Shown here: positions 1 through 7,196 of the stretch, one piece after another
How the letters are laid out: each line of letters begins with the position of its first letter
How positions within the stretch are numbered: position 1 is the stretch's first letter
Source: DAOTZS01 sp034434335
Lineage (GTDB): Bacteria; Chloroflexota; Anaerolineae; CG2-30-64-16
Assembly (NCBI GenBank): GCA_034434335.1
Contig: DAOTZS010000102.1
Span: forward strand, 1 to 11,238
Direction of reading: 5' to 3'
DNA: 11,238 bases
Position numbers and translations under genes: made by a program
The notes under the pieces: model-generated
What the model saw: only the letters and a program-made list of their open reading frames with translations
What the model was told of the DNA's origin: nothing
Database searches by the model: none

Positions 1-181
1 GAAGCCGCCCCAGAAACCCCCACACTTGGGATTTCCCCCGCTCTCCCCTCCCAGGGGAGAGCGGGGGAAAGGGGGTGAGAGGGGTAACGCACTGACTGCA
101 AAATGCCAGAATCTAGCTTAACACGGCACTAGCGCCGGCATGCCGGCCTTGTTATGACCACGCCAAACAAAGGATGATCGG
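1..181 (+). promoter_or_regulatory. alaS upstream leader region, no gene
   Basis: No credible coding sequence is present. The region holds the 18-bp hairpin (32-70) and a 14-bp perfect palindrome GCCGGCATGCCGGC (134-147). A ribosome-binding site AAAGGA (169-174) lies 7 nt before the alaS start. A weak sigma-70-like candidate is CTGACT (92-97) with TAGCTT (114-119) at 16-nt spacing; it is poor and I do not rely on it. I looked for a T-box (AGGGUGGNACCGCG signature), as found upstream of alaS in many Firmicutes, and saw none. Confidence 0.45.
32..70. repeat. Perfect 18-bp inverted repeat (REP-like hairpin)
   Basis: Positions 32-49 (TTTCCCCCGCTCTCCCCT) are exactly complementary to 53-70, with a 3-nt CCC loop at 50-52. 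A G-rich stretch with related purine content follows (71-84, GGGGGTGAGAGGGG). Perfect C/G-rich palindromes of this sort are common as dispersed intergenic repeats in several bacterial phyla. That this one is dispersed cannot be shown from a single copy. The stem is flanked by TTT on the left and AAA on the right, the opposite of a bidirectional intrinsic terminator, and no T-tract follows on either strand. I therefore call it a repeat and not a terminator. Confidence 0.8.
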
Positions 182-2941
182 ATGATAACGGAGACCAAAC
201 CATCCAGTGCCCAAATCCGCCAGCAGTTCCTGGATTTCTTTGCCGCCAGGGGGCACGCGATCGTGCCCAGCGCCTCCCTGGTGCCGTTGGATGATCCCAC
301 GCTGCTCTTTACCAACGCGGGGATGAATCAGTTCAAGGACATCTTCCTGAACCTGCGCCAGCCCACCGCCACGCGCGTGGCGAACTCTCAGAAGTGCATG
401 CGCGTAAGCGGTAAGCACAACGACCTGGAAGATGTCGGCCGGTCGCCGTATCACCATACTATGTTCGAGATGCTGGGCAACTGGTCGTTCGGCGACTATT
501 ACAAGAAGGAGGCCATCAGGTGGGCCTGGGAACTCCTGACCGGGGTGTGGAAGCTGCCCAAGGAGCGCCTTTGGGCCACCGTGTTCGAGGATGACAAGGG
601 CGAGCTGGGCCGCGATGAAGAAGCTGCTGCATTCTGGCGCAGTGAGACTGACATTAGCCCGGACCATGTCCTCTTTTTTGGCCGCAAAGACAATTTCTGG
701 GAGATGGGCGACGTCGGCCCGTGTGGGCCATGCAGCGAAATCCATCTGGACATGGGGCCTGAGGCATGCAATAAGCGGGGCGTGCCCGGTCATGTCTGCC
801 GGGTGAACGGCGACTGCCGACGCTTCATCGAGTTGTGGAACCTGGTCTTCATCCAATATAACCACACCCAGGACGATCGGCTGGAACCCCTGCCGGCCAG
901 GCACGTGGATACCGGCATGGGGTTTGAGCGGCTGGTGAGCGTGCTGCAGGGGGTCAGGTCGAACTACGAGACCGACCTGTTCATGCCTATCATCCGGCGA
1001 ACGCAGGAGCTGGTTGGGCATAGCGATGAGGAGCGGGAGGCGCACATTGTGTCCTACCGCGTGATCGCCGATCATGCGCGGGCGGTCACCTTCCTGATTG
1101 GGGATGGGGTGTTGCCGGCCAATGAGGGCCGGGGCTACGTGCTGCGCCTGATCCTGCGACGGGCAGCCCGACACGGCCGGATGCTGGGGCTGCAGGAGCC
1201 TTTCCTGGCTGAGGTCGCCAGGGTGGTGATCGAGATGATGGGGCCGCACTACAGTGAACTGGTGACCCGGCGGGAGTTCATCTTGAATATGATCGAGCAA
1301 GAGGAACGGCGCTTCAGCCAGACCCTGACCAACGGCCTGGCGCTCCTGGACGAGCTCATCGCGGACCTCAAGGCCCAGGGGCAGACAGTGATCCCAGGCG
1401 AAGAGGCATTCAGGCTTTACGACACCCATGGTTTTCCGCTCGACCTGACCCAGGACGTGGCGCGTGATCACAACATGGTAGTGGACCTGGCCGGCTTCCA
1501 GAAGGCCATGGCTGAGCAGCAGGCCCGTGCCCGCGCGGCAGCCCAGTTCGGCCAGGGGGATGCCCAGACGGCTCAGAGCTATGCGCTGCTGCTCCAGAAC
1601 CTGAAAGACGAAGGCCGGCTCCCTCCGGAAGGGGTGCAGCACCTTTACGAGAGCGCCTTCGAGGTCGAGACGACGGTGGCCGCATTGATCCGGGAAGGGA
1701 AGTCGGTTTCTAGCGCCCATCCCGGTGATGCCGTGGAAGTTGTGGTGGCAGCCACGCCTTTCTACGTTGAATCGGGTGGTCAGGTCTCTGACACAGGGGT
1801 GATTGCCCGCTATCCCGCGGACAGCGACGAGCCAATATGGGAGATCCGGATTGACGACACGCGCCGTCCAGTGCCAGGCCTGATTGTTCACATTGGCCAG
1901 GTCACGCGCGGTACGCCGTCAGTGGGTGAGCCAGCCTGGGCGATGGTGGACTATGAGCGCCGCATGGACATCATGCGTAACCATACGGCCACCCATCTGC
2001 TCGACAGCGAGCTGCGCTACCTGCTCGGGAAACATGTGCAGCAGGCCGGCTCTGTGGTAGAGCCTGACCGGCTGCGCTTTGACTTCACCCATTCGGCCAT
2101 GCTGACCCAGGACCAACTCGACGCCCTCGAGCAGTCCATCAATGCAGCCATCCTGGCCGATTACCCGGTGCGTGCCGAGCGCATGAGCTATAAAGAAGCG
2201 GTGGCCGACGGCGCCATCGCCCTCTTCACCGAGAAGTACGGGGACGAGGTGCGCGTGATCAAGATTGGCTGGGAAGGGGAGGAGTTCAGCAAAGAGTTGT
2301 GTGGTGGCACGCATGTGGAGCGCACCAGCCAGTTGGGCTTCTTTCACATTGTCTCAGAGGAGAGCATCGGCGCGGGGGTGCGCCGTATCGAGGCGGTGAC
2401 GGGCCGGGCGGCCTACGAGTTCGTTCAAAAGCGGCTGAGGGCGTTGGATCAGGCCGCAGCCTTCTTGCGGGTGCAACCTGATGAGTTGGACCGGGCGGTG
2501 CGCAACCTTTACGCCGAGTTGCAGACATCCCAGAAAGAAATCGCGCGTCTGCGGGCCCAACTGGCCTTTCAGCAGACCGACACCCTGGCTGCCAAGGCGA
2601 TGCGGGTGGCCAACGTGGCCGTCGTCGCGGCAGAGGTGGCCGACGCCGACCTGCAAACCCTGCGCAATATGAGTGACCGGCTGCGCGCGCAGTTGGGCTC
2701 ATCGGTGGTGGTGCTGGCCACTGCCATTGACGGCAAGCCGCAGATCATCGCAGCCGTTACCGATGATCTGGTCAAGCGCGGGATCCATGCCGGTGATCTG
2801 GTCAAAGCGGTGGCGCGCACGGTGGGTGGTGGCGGGGGCGGCAAGCCCTCACTGGCCCAGGCCGGCGGCCGAGACCTGAGCAAGGTACCCGAGGCGCTGG
2901 CCCAGGTGCCAGAGCTGGTGGCCAGAATGCTAACACGATGA
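182..2941 (+). CDS. alaS: Alanine--tRNA ligase (AlaRS)
   Basis: This cytoplasmic class II synthetase charges tRNA-Ala and hydrolyses Ser/Gly-tRNA-Ala. It has 919 residues, close to the usual length of about 875. The N-terminal catalytic core shows TNAGMNQFKD (about 44-53), RVANSQKCMR with the HHTMFEMLGNWSFGDY block (65-106), DTGMGFERL (243-251) and motif 3 GRGYVLRLILRR (316-327). The editing domain has PFYVESGGQV (526-535), the zinc motif HTATH (H601, H605) and CGGTH (C707, H711). The C-Ala domain carries the glycine loop GGGGGGKPSLAQAGG (882-896). All expected catalytic and editing residues are present, so it should be fully active. The ATG at 182 follows AAAGGA (169-174) by 7 nt. The stop overlaps the next start as ATGA, so it is the first gene of a coupled operon. 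Confidence 0.98.
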   Translation: MITETKPSSAQIRQQFLDFFAARGHAIVPSASLVPLDDPTLLFTNAGMNQFKDIFLNLRQPTATRVANSQKCMRVSGKHNDLEDVGRSPYHHTMFEMLGNWSFGDYYKKEAIRWAWELLTGVWKLPKERLWATVFEDDKGELGRDEEAAAFWRSETDISPDHVLFFGRKDNFWEMGDVGPCGPCSEIHLDMGPEACNKRGVPGHVCRVNGDCRRFIELWNLVFIQYNHTQDDRLEPLPARHVDTGMGFERLVSVLQGVRSNYETDLFMPIIRRTQELVGHSDEEREAHIVSYRVIADHARAVTFLIGDGVLPANEGRGYVLRLILRRAARHGRMLGLQEPFLAEVARVVIEMMGPHYSELVTRREFILNMIEQEERRFSQTLTNGLALLDELIADLKAQGQTVIPGEEAFRLYDTHGFPLDLTQDVARDHNMVVDLAGFQKAMAEQQARARAAAQFGQGDAQTAQSYALLLQNLKDEGRLPPEGVQHLYESAFEVETTVAALIREGKSVSSAHPGDAVEVVVAATPFYVESGGQVSDTGVIARYPADSDEPIWEIRIDDTRRPVPGLIVHIGQVTRGTPSVGEPAWAMVDYERRMDIMRNHTATHLLDSELRYLLGKHVQQAGSVVEPDRLRFDFTHSAMLTQDQLDALEQSINAAILADYPVRAERMSYKEAVADGAIALFTEKYGDEVRVIKIGWEGEEFSKELCGGTHVERTSQLGFFHIVSEESIGAGVRRIEAVTGRAAYEFVQKRLRALDQAAAFLRVQPDELDRAVRNLYAELQTSQKEIARLRAQLAFQQTDTLAAKAMRVANVAVVAAEVADADLQTLRNMSDRLRAQLGSSVVVLATAIDGKPQIIAAVTDDLVKRGIHAGDLVKAVARTVGGGGGGKPSLAQAGGRDLSKVPEALAQVPELVARMLTR

Positions 2942-4512
2942 GTTCGATAACCCTCACCCCTCAGGACACCCTGGCCAGCGTGCTGGCCAGGGTGCGAGCG
3001 GCTTCAGATGGCCGCGTCCTCCTCGTGGTGCCGCCACCCCTCTCCTTTAGCCTGGCCGAACTGCACATCCTGCGCCGCGAGGCAGCCGGGAAAGGGCTGG
3101 AGCTCGCCCTGCTGACCTCGGACGTTCGGTTGCGCAAGCTGGCAGCCCAGGCCGGCATCAGCACCTTTCGGGATCGCCGTTGGGCTGAGCGGGTCCGTTG
3201 GCGCCGGCTGCGACCCGCGGCTCCTTTGCGCCAGCCGCCCCTTGGCCCGGCCACGGCCATGGTGCCCCACGGTGCAGGCCTCTTCGGCAAGAGTTCACCT
3301 TCGGGCTTCAGGCCTGCGCCCTTCGTGCGTGCTTTTGTCCGCCGGCCCAGTCCCTGGCTGAGCACGTTGGGCCTGATAGTGGCCTTGGTGGCTCTGTTTG
3401 CCGGCCTCCTGGCTGCGCTGGCCATCGTCATCCCCGAGGCCACCATCACCCTTGTGCCGGCGGCTGAGCCAATTCAGGCAACTGTGCGGCTGCGCGCGGT
3501 GCAGGATGCGACCCTCGACCCAGAGGCAGGTATCGTGCCAGCGCGCGCGCTCAGCGCACAGGTGTCGGGCGAGGCCCGTATGCCGACCACCGGCCGGCGA
3601 CTCGAGCCGGCTGCGCGTGCCACGGGCCAGGTGGTGCTGGTCAACCGCACGGCGGCACCTCTGACCGTCCCCGCGGGCACCGTTGTAGCCACAGCGACCG
3701 GCAACAACGTGCGCTTCGCCACCACCATCGAGGCCCCATTGGTGCCCAATGGCCGGGCCACGGTGCCGATCGAAGCGTTGCTCCCAGGCCCCAGTGGCAA
3801 CGTCCGCGCCGGCACCATCACCAAGGTCGAAGGACCTCTGGCCCTGTCGCTGCTGGTGGCCAACGAAGCGCCAACCTCTGGCGGCACTCTGGCCCCGGTG
3901 GGCGTGGTCACCGAAGAGGACCAGAAGCGGCTACAGGCCCTCCTTTTCGATTCCCTGAAGCAGCAGGCCTTCGAGCAGCTCACCCAGCGCCTGGAGCCGG
4001 GTGCCTTCATCCCACCCGAATCGGTGAACTATCTGGCGCTCTCCCCTACCTTCACCCCTTTTGTCGGTGAGGCCGCGCCTGAGCTCTTCCTGCGCATGAC
4101 CGTCCAGGCAGTGGGGCTGGTGGTGGATGTGCCGGCCGGCCACCGCCTTGCCCTCAGCCGCCTGCAGGACATCATGCCTCCTGGCTCGCGGCTCATCTCA
4201 GACACGCTGCGCTATATCCCAGGCTCGGTGGTGGTGGAAGATGAACGCACTGTTGCCTTTTCCCTCACCGCCGAGGGCATCCTGCTGCGAGGGGTGGATG
4301 TGGCCGCGGTACGCAACCTGGTCTTGGGTATGGCGCCTGAGGAGGCAGCCGCGTTGTTGGTGGAGCGTTTTCCCCTGGCCACCTGGCCGGAGATCCACCT
4401 GGGCCCGGACTGGTTGCCCTATATTGTACCCACCCATATCTCTAGCCTGCCATGGCGCATCCGGGTGGTGGTAGATTGGGACATGGCCGCGGCGTTGGTC
4501 ACGCGAGGTTAG
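2938..4512 (+). CDS. Baseplate J/gp47-like single-pass membrane protein
   Basis: This 524-residue protein resembles the 'baseplate J/gp47 family' membrane proteins of Chloroflexota. The soluble N-terminal part (about 26-76) looks like a small alpha/beta fold (VLLVVPPPLSFSLAELHILR, then LELALLTSDVRLRKLAAQAG). A basic, Pro-rich linker (80-138) leads to one strong transmembrane helix (about 141-166). The rest is predicted to be extracytoplasmic and beta-rich, including TGQVVLVNRTAAPLTVPAGT (229-248), LLPGPSGNVRAGTI (281-294) and a second alpha/beta part ending at VVDWDMAAALVTRG. The phage-like name comes from similarity of the beta region (about 205-320) to baseplate J. No other phage gene is nearby, so a virion role is unlikely. 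Translation is coupled to alaS by a 4-nt overlap, and ruvX follows after 2 nt. The biochemical role is unknown; an envelope role beside mltG is an inference. Confidence 0.8.
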   Translation: MSSITLTPQDTLASVLARVRAASDGRVLLVVPPPLSFSLAELHILRREAAGKGLELALLTSDVRLRKLAAQAGISTFRDRRWAERVRWRRLRPAAPLRQPPLGPATAMVPHGAGLFGKSSPSGFRPAPFVRAFVRRPSPWLSTLGLIVALVALFAGLLAALAIVIPEATITLVPAAEPIQATVRLRAVQDATLDPEAGIVPARALSAQVSGEARMPTTGRRLEPAARATGQVVLVNRTAAPLTVPAGTVVATATGNNVRFATTIEAPLVPNGRATVPIEALLPGPSGNVRAGTITKVEGPLALSLLVANEAPTSGGTLAPVGVVTEEDQKRLQALLFDSLKQQAFEQLTQRLEPGAFIPPESVNYLALSPTFTPFVGEAAPELFLRMTVQAVGLVVDVPAGHRLALSRLQDIMPPGSRLISDTLRYIPGSVVVEDERTVAFSLTAEGILLRGVDVAAVRNLVLGMAPEEAAALLVERFPLATWPEIHLGPDWLPYIVPTHISSLPWRIRVVVDWDMAAALVTRG

Positions 4513-4514
4513 GG

Positions 4515-5021
4515 ATGGCTGTTCTCTCTTCCCCCTTTGACCTGCCCCCGGGCCGCCTTCTGGCGCTCGACCTGGGCCAGGCGCGCATCGGTGTGGCGGT
4601 CTGCGACGAAGGAGGGGTGCTGGCCACACCGCTCATGGTCCTGCGCCGCCGACGCACGCGGGCTGAGGATTTCGCCGCGCTGCGGGCTCTGGTCGTCAAG
4701 GAGCGAGCTGTGGGGGTGCTGGTGGGCATGCCCCTGGGGAGTGGTGGAGAGGGGGCCCAGGCGCGTTGGGCGCGGCGTTATGCCAGCCGATTGGCAGGGG
4801 CCTTGCCGGTGCCACTGGCCTTTTGGGATGAGACCCTTTCCTCGATGGATGCGGCCCGCCTGATGGTCGAGGGGCAGGGGCACACACCTGTAGATGCCGT
4901 GGCCGCAGCCGTGATCCTGGCCGACTTCCTGGAGGCCAGGCGGGCACGTGCTGCTGGCCAGAGCCGCGCGGAGCAACAAGAGGAGGTACCATGGAGCGCA
5001 GAGAAGTTGTCGGCCGGGTGA
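4515..5021 (+). CDS. ruvX: RuvX/YqgF family Holliday-junction resolvase / pre-16S rRNA nuclease
   Basis: RNase H-fold nuclease of the YqgF/RuvX family, implicated in 16S rRNA 5'-end maturation and in junction resolution. The protein has 168 residues, slightly longer than the usual 138 or so because of short N- and C-terminal extensions. Family motifs are intact: LLALDLGQARIGVAV with D19, GVLVGMPLG (67-75), FWDETLSS with E106, and PVDAVAAAVIL with D128. D19, E106 and D128 are the expected metal-binding carboxylates. I start it at the ATG at 4515, 2 nt after the previous stop and 6 nt after AGG (4506-4508). An upstream in-frame ATG at 4452 would add 21 residues of non-homologous sequence inside the preceding gene. 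The last 31 nt overlap mltG. The alaS-ruvX-mltG order recalls the Firmicutes alaS-yrzL-yrrK-yrzB-mltG neighbourhood. Confidence 0.93.
   Translation: MAVLSSPFDLPPGRLLALDLGQARIGVAVCDEGGVLATPLMVLRRRRTRAEDFAALRALVVKERAVGVLVGMPLGSGGEGAQARWARRYASRLAGALPVPLAFWDETLSSMDAARLMVEGQGHTPVDAVAAAVILADFLEARRARAAGQSRAEQQEEVPWSAEKLSAG
4981..4986 (+). promoter_or_regulatory. Strong Shine-Dalgarno for mltG inside ruvX
   Basis: AGGAGG lies 4 nt before the ATG at 4991 and inside the final codons of ruvX. It fixes the mltG start and implies a real 31-nt coding overlap, not a mis-called start. Confidence 0.8.
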
Positions 5022-6268
5022 AGACAGGGTGGCCAGCCCGGTCAGCACCACGGCAGCACGGCGGATGGTGGACCGCCTTGCATTGGTTGCTGCGGATGGC
5101 GCTCTTCATGGTGCCGCTCACTGCGCTGGCCGTCCTCGGCTTCGTGGCAGTAAGCTTTGTGGCCGCGCAATTGGCAGAGGTGCCTGAGCCGCCTCAGGTG
5201 GCCCTGGTGCGGCCAGCCGCCGAGCAGCCGTTGGACCTGCGGCCCGAGACGTGGGAGTTACGCGCCCTGGGGCTCTACCTGCGCTGGCAGGCGCAGGCCC
5301 TGGAGACCCCCGCCGGCACCGATAGCACCCCGCGGCTTTTCACCATCGCGCCGGGCGAGACCGCCGCTTCGGTCAGCGCGCGCCTGCAGGAGCAGGGGCT
5401 GATCCGCGATGCGGAGCTGTTCCGGCTCTACATGCGCTACCACGGCATTGATCAGCGGCTGGCTACCGGCGACTTCGAGCTGGCCCCCAACATGACGATG
5501 AGCGAGATCGCGCAGCGGCTGCAGCAAGCGCGCTATGAGGAAATCGTGATCACCATCCCCGAGGGATTGCGGGCTGAGGAAGTGGCCGACCTGCTCAATG
5601 TGGAGGGGGTCATGGATGGTGACGCGTTCCTGGCCCTGGTGCGCGGGGGCAGCGCATCGGCCAAGGCACTGGGGGACTATCCCTGGCTGCCCGACAACCT
5701 CACCACCCTTGAAGGCTATCTCTTCCCCGACACCTACCGGTTGCCTGCCCGGGCCACGCCGGCCGATCTTATCCGCCGCATGTTGGACAACTTCGGCCAG
5801 CGGGTGACCCCTGAGCTGCTGGCGCCGGCCACCCAGGCCGGCCGCGGCCTGGCGCAGGTGATCACCATGGCTTCGATCGTGGAGCGGGAGGCTCCCCGCG
5901 CCGATGAACGGCCGTTGGTGGCCAGCGTCTACTGGAACCGGGTCAGCGGTGCGTGCAGCGCGCAGACAGGTGGTGCCTACCTCCAGGCTGACCCCACGGT
6001 GCAGTACGCGGCCGGCCGGCCAGGGGAGTGGTGGTGGAAGCCGCCATCTGTGGAGGCGTACCAGGAGGTGCAGTCCCCCTATAACACCTACCTGCGCCCT
6101 GGCCTGCCCCCAGGACCCATCTGCAGCCCGGGCCTCTCGGCTATTGAGGCGGCTGCAGCCCCGGCCGCCACCCAATACTGCTTTTTCCTGGCCACAGGTG
6201 ATGGCTCCCACGTGTTTGCTGTGACGCTGGCCGAGCATGAAGCCAACATCGCCCGCTTTCAGAGGTGA
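4991..6268 (+). CDS. mltG: Endolytic peptidoglycan transglycosylase MltG (YceG-like)
   Basis: Membrane-anchored lytic transglycosylase that cleaves nascent glycan strands and is thought to set their length. It has 425 residues. A basic N-terminus precedes one transmembrane helix (about 33-60) with the bulk outside the cytoplasm. A LysM-like segment follows (about 114-182; FTIAPGETAASVSARLQEQG, then LATGDFELAPNMTMSEIAQRL). The catalytic YceG domain (about 185-425) shows IPEGLRAEEVADLL, LEGYLFPDTYRLP (240-252) and MASIVEREA, whose E298 corresponds to the E. coli catalytic glutamate E218. It also shows LQADPTVQYA (331-340), SPYNTYLRPGLPPGPI and a C-terminal DGSHVFAVTLAEHEAN. Three cysteines (322, 378, 397) sit in the extracytoplasmic domain. 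A strong SD (4981-4986) supports this start. The 3' end overlaps the next gene by 32 nt. Confidence 0.95.
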   Translation: MERREVVGRVKTGWPARSAPRQHGGWWTALHWLLRMALFMVPLTALAVLGFVAVSFVAAQLAEVPEPPQVALVRPAAEQPLDLRPETWELRALGLYLRWQAQALETPAGTDSTPRLFTIAPGETAASVSARLQEQGLIRDAELFRLYMRYHGIDQRLATGDFELAPNMTMSEIAQRLQQARYEEIVITIPEGLRAEEVADLLNVEGVMDGDAFLALVRGGSASAKALGDYPWLPDNLTTLEGYLFPDTYRLPARATPADLIRRMLDNFGQRVTPELLAPATQAGRGLAQVITMASIVEREAPRADERPLVASVYWNRVSGACSAQTGGAYLQADPTVQYAAGRPGEWWWKPPSVEAYQEVQSPYNTYLRPGLPPGPICSPGLSAIEAAAAPAATQYCFFLATGDGSHVFAVTLAEHEANIARFQR

Positions 6269-7184
6269 GCCCCACCACCTTTGTCTGCCATCCCTGGCCC
6301 TGTTGTGCCTGGGCTTCCTGGCATCGTGCGCATTGCCCGGCGACGCCGCACCAGTCGTAAAGATAGGGCTTATCGCGCCGTTTGAAGGGCTGGGCCGGCC
6401 ATTGGGGTATACAGTCCTGCCTGTGGTGCAAGGAGCCATCGGGCATGACAACCTTAGCGGCAGGTTTGGACGATACCGCGTGGCGCTGGTGGCCTTCGAT
6501 GACAGCCTCCATCCTCCTACCGCCGCGGCTCAGGCCCGGGCGCTGGCCCAGGACCCAGACGTCATCGCCGTGCTGGGCCCATGGACAGCCGAGACCGCGT
6601 CCGCAGTGGCCCCGGTGCTGAGCCAGGCCGGTATCCCCACCCTGGTCGCGGCGCCCCTGGCCGGTAACCTGCCCCGCATCCTCTCCCTTTGCCCCGGCGA
6701 GCTCAGCATCCGGCAGGCGCTGATCGCCCGCGCAGAAACGCTGCTCGGCGGGCCGGCCAACGTGATGGAGCCAGGGGCTTCCACACGGCCCGCAACGGAG
6801 GTGGTCGTCTACCTGGGCGAGGCGGCCAGCGCGGCCGAAGACCTCCGGCGCTGGCGCGGGCACGGGTGGGATGGCCGGCTGGTGGGCGGCCCAGACCTGT
6901 TTCGGCCCTGGTTTGTCAAGCTGGCCGGCGAGGCAGGAGAGGGCACTTTGGCTCTGGCATGTGGTCAGGCTCCAGCCCAGGCCACGGAGGACGTGACGGC
7001 AGCTCAGGCTGGCCAATTGGCAGAAGTGGGGGTGGAAATCCTGCTGCAGGCTCTGGCCGATGACGTCTCTGCTCACGGTCGGCCTGGTCGCGAGGGCTTA
7101 GCTGAGGCGCTGGCGCGCCTCTCCCGTCCTTCAACATCGGAATGGTATCAGGTGCAACATGGGCAGTGGCAGCGGCTGGAATAG
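6237..7184 (+). CDS. Orphan type-I periplasmic-binding lipoprotein (LivJ/branched-chain amino-acid type)
   Basis: A 315-residue predicted lipoprotein. The N-terminal hydrophobic segment (about 15-30) ends in a lipobox LASC, placing the lipidated cysteine at C31. The mature part resembles ABC-transporter substrate-binding proteins of the branched-chain amino-acid/type-I fold: VVKIGLIAPFEGLGRPLGY (40-58), RVALVAFDDS (81-90), AQDPDVIAVLGPWTAETASA (104-123) and VLSQAGIPTLVAAP (127-140). Later blocks are weaker (LRRWRGHGWDGRLVGGPDLF, 203-222). It is shorter than typical LivJ/LivK proteins of about 370-400 residues, and the second lobe looks reduced. No permease or ATPase gene accompanies it. The ATG at 6237 lies inside mltG (32-nt overlap) without a strong SD, so translation is probably coupled. 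The ligand is unknown; a sensing or scaffold role in the envelope is as plausible as transport. Confidence 0.78.
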   Translation: MKPTSPAFRGEPHHLCLPSLALLCLGFLASCALPGDAAPVVKIGLIAPFEGLGRPLGYTVLPVVQGAIGHDNLSGRFGRYRVALVAFDDSLHPPTAAAQARALAQDPDVIAVLGPWTAETASAVAPVLSQAGIPTLVAAPLAGNLPRILSLCPGELSIRQALIARAETLLGGPANVMEPGASTRPATEVVVYLGEAASAAEDLRRWRGHGWDGRLVGGPDLFRPWFVKLAGEAGEGTLALACGQAPAQATEDVTAAQAGQLAEVGVEILLQALADDVSAHGRPGREGLAEALARLSRPSTSEWYQVQHGQWQRLE

Positions 7185-7196
7185 CCCTGGCCTGCG

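Noticed and set aside
32..70. Intrinsic terminator
   Set aside because: The stem is strong but has no T-tract on either strand; flanks are TTT before and AAA after.
1..181. T-box riboswitch for alaS
   Set aside because: No AGGGUGGNACCGCG-like antiterminator sequence, no specifier loop and no terminator were seen.
152..1891. Long minus-strand open frame (579 codons) antisense to alaS
   Set aside because: It is the complement of a certain alaS with all motifs intact. Its protein is His/Pro/Leu/Arg-rich low-character sequence, as expected of GC-rich antisense frames.
3193..3330. Phage baseplate or tail island suggested by the baseplate-J similarity
   Set aside because: No other tail, capsid, integrase or att-like sequence is present. 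The gene is a coupled member of a housekeeping operon with a transmembrane helix.
4452..4514. Upstream ATG start for ruvX
   Set aside because: Would add 21 Gly/Arg/His-rich residues lying in the preceding gene. The ATG at 4515 has a better-placed SD and fits the family N-terminus.
6009..6022. Runs of GGCCGGC as a regulatory repeat
   Set aside because: This word is scattered through coding DNA across the whole window, so it looks like a compositional signature and not a site.
5258..6451. Long minus-strand open frame antisense to mltG
   Set aside because: Overlaps a well-supported mltG and has no recognisable motif.
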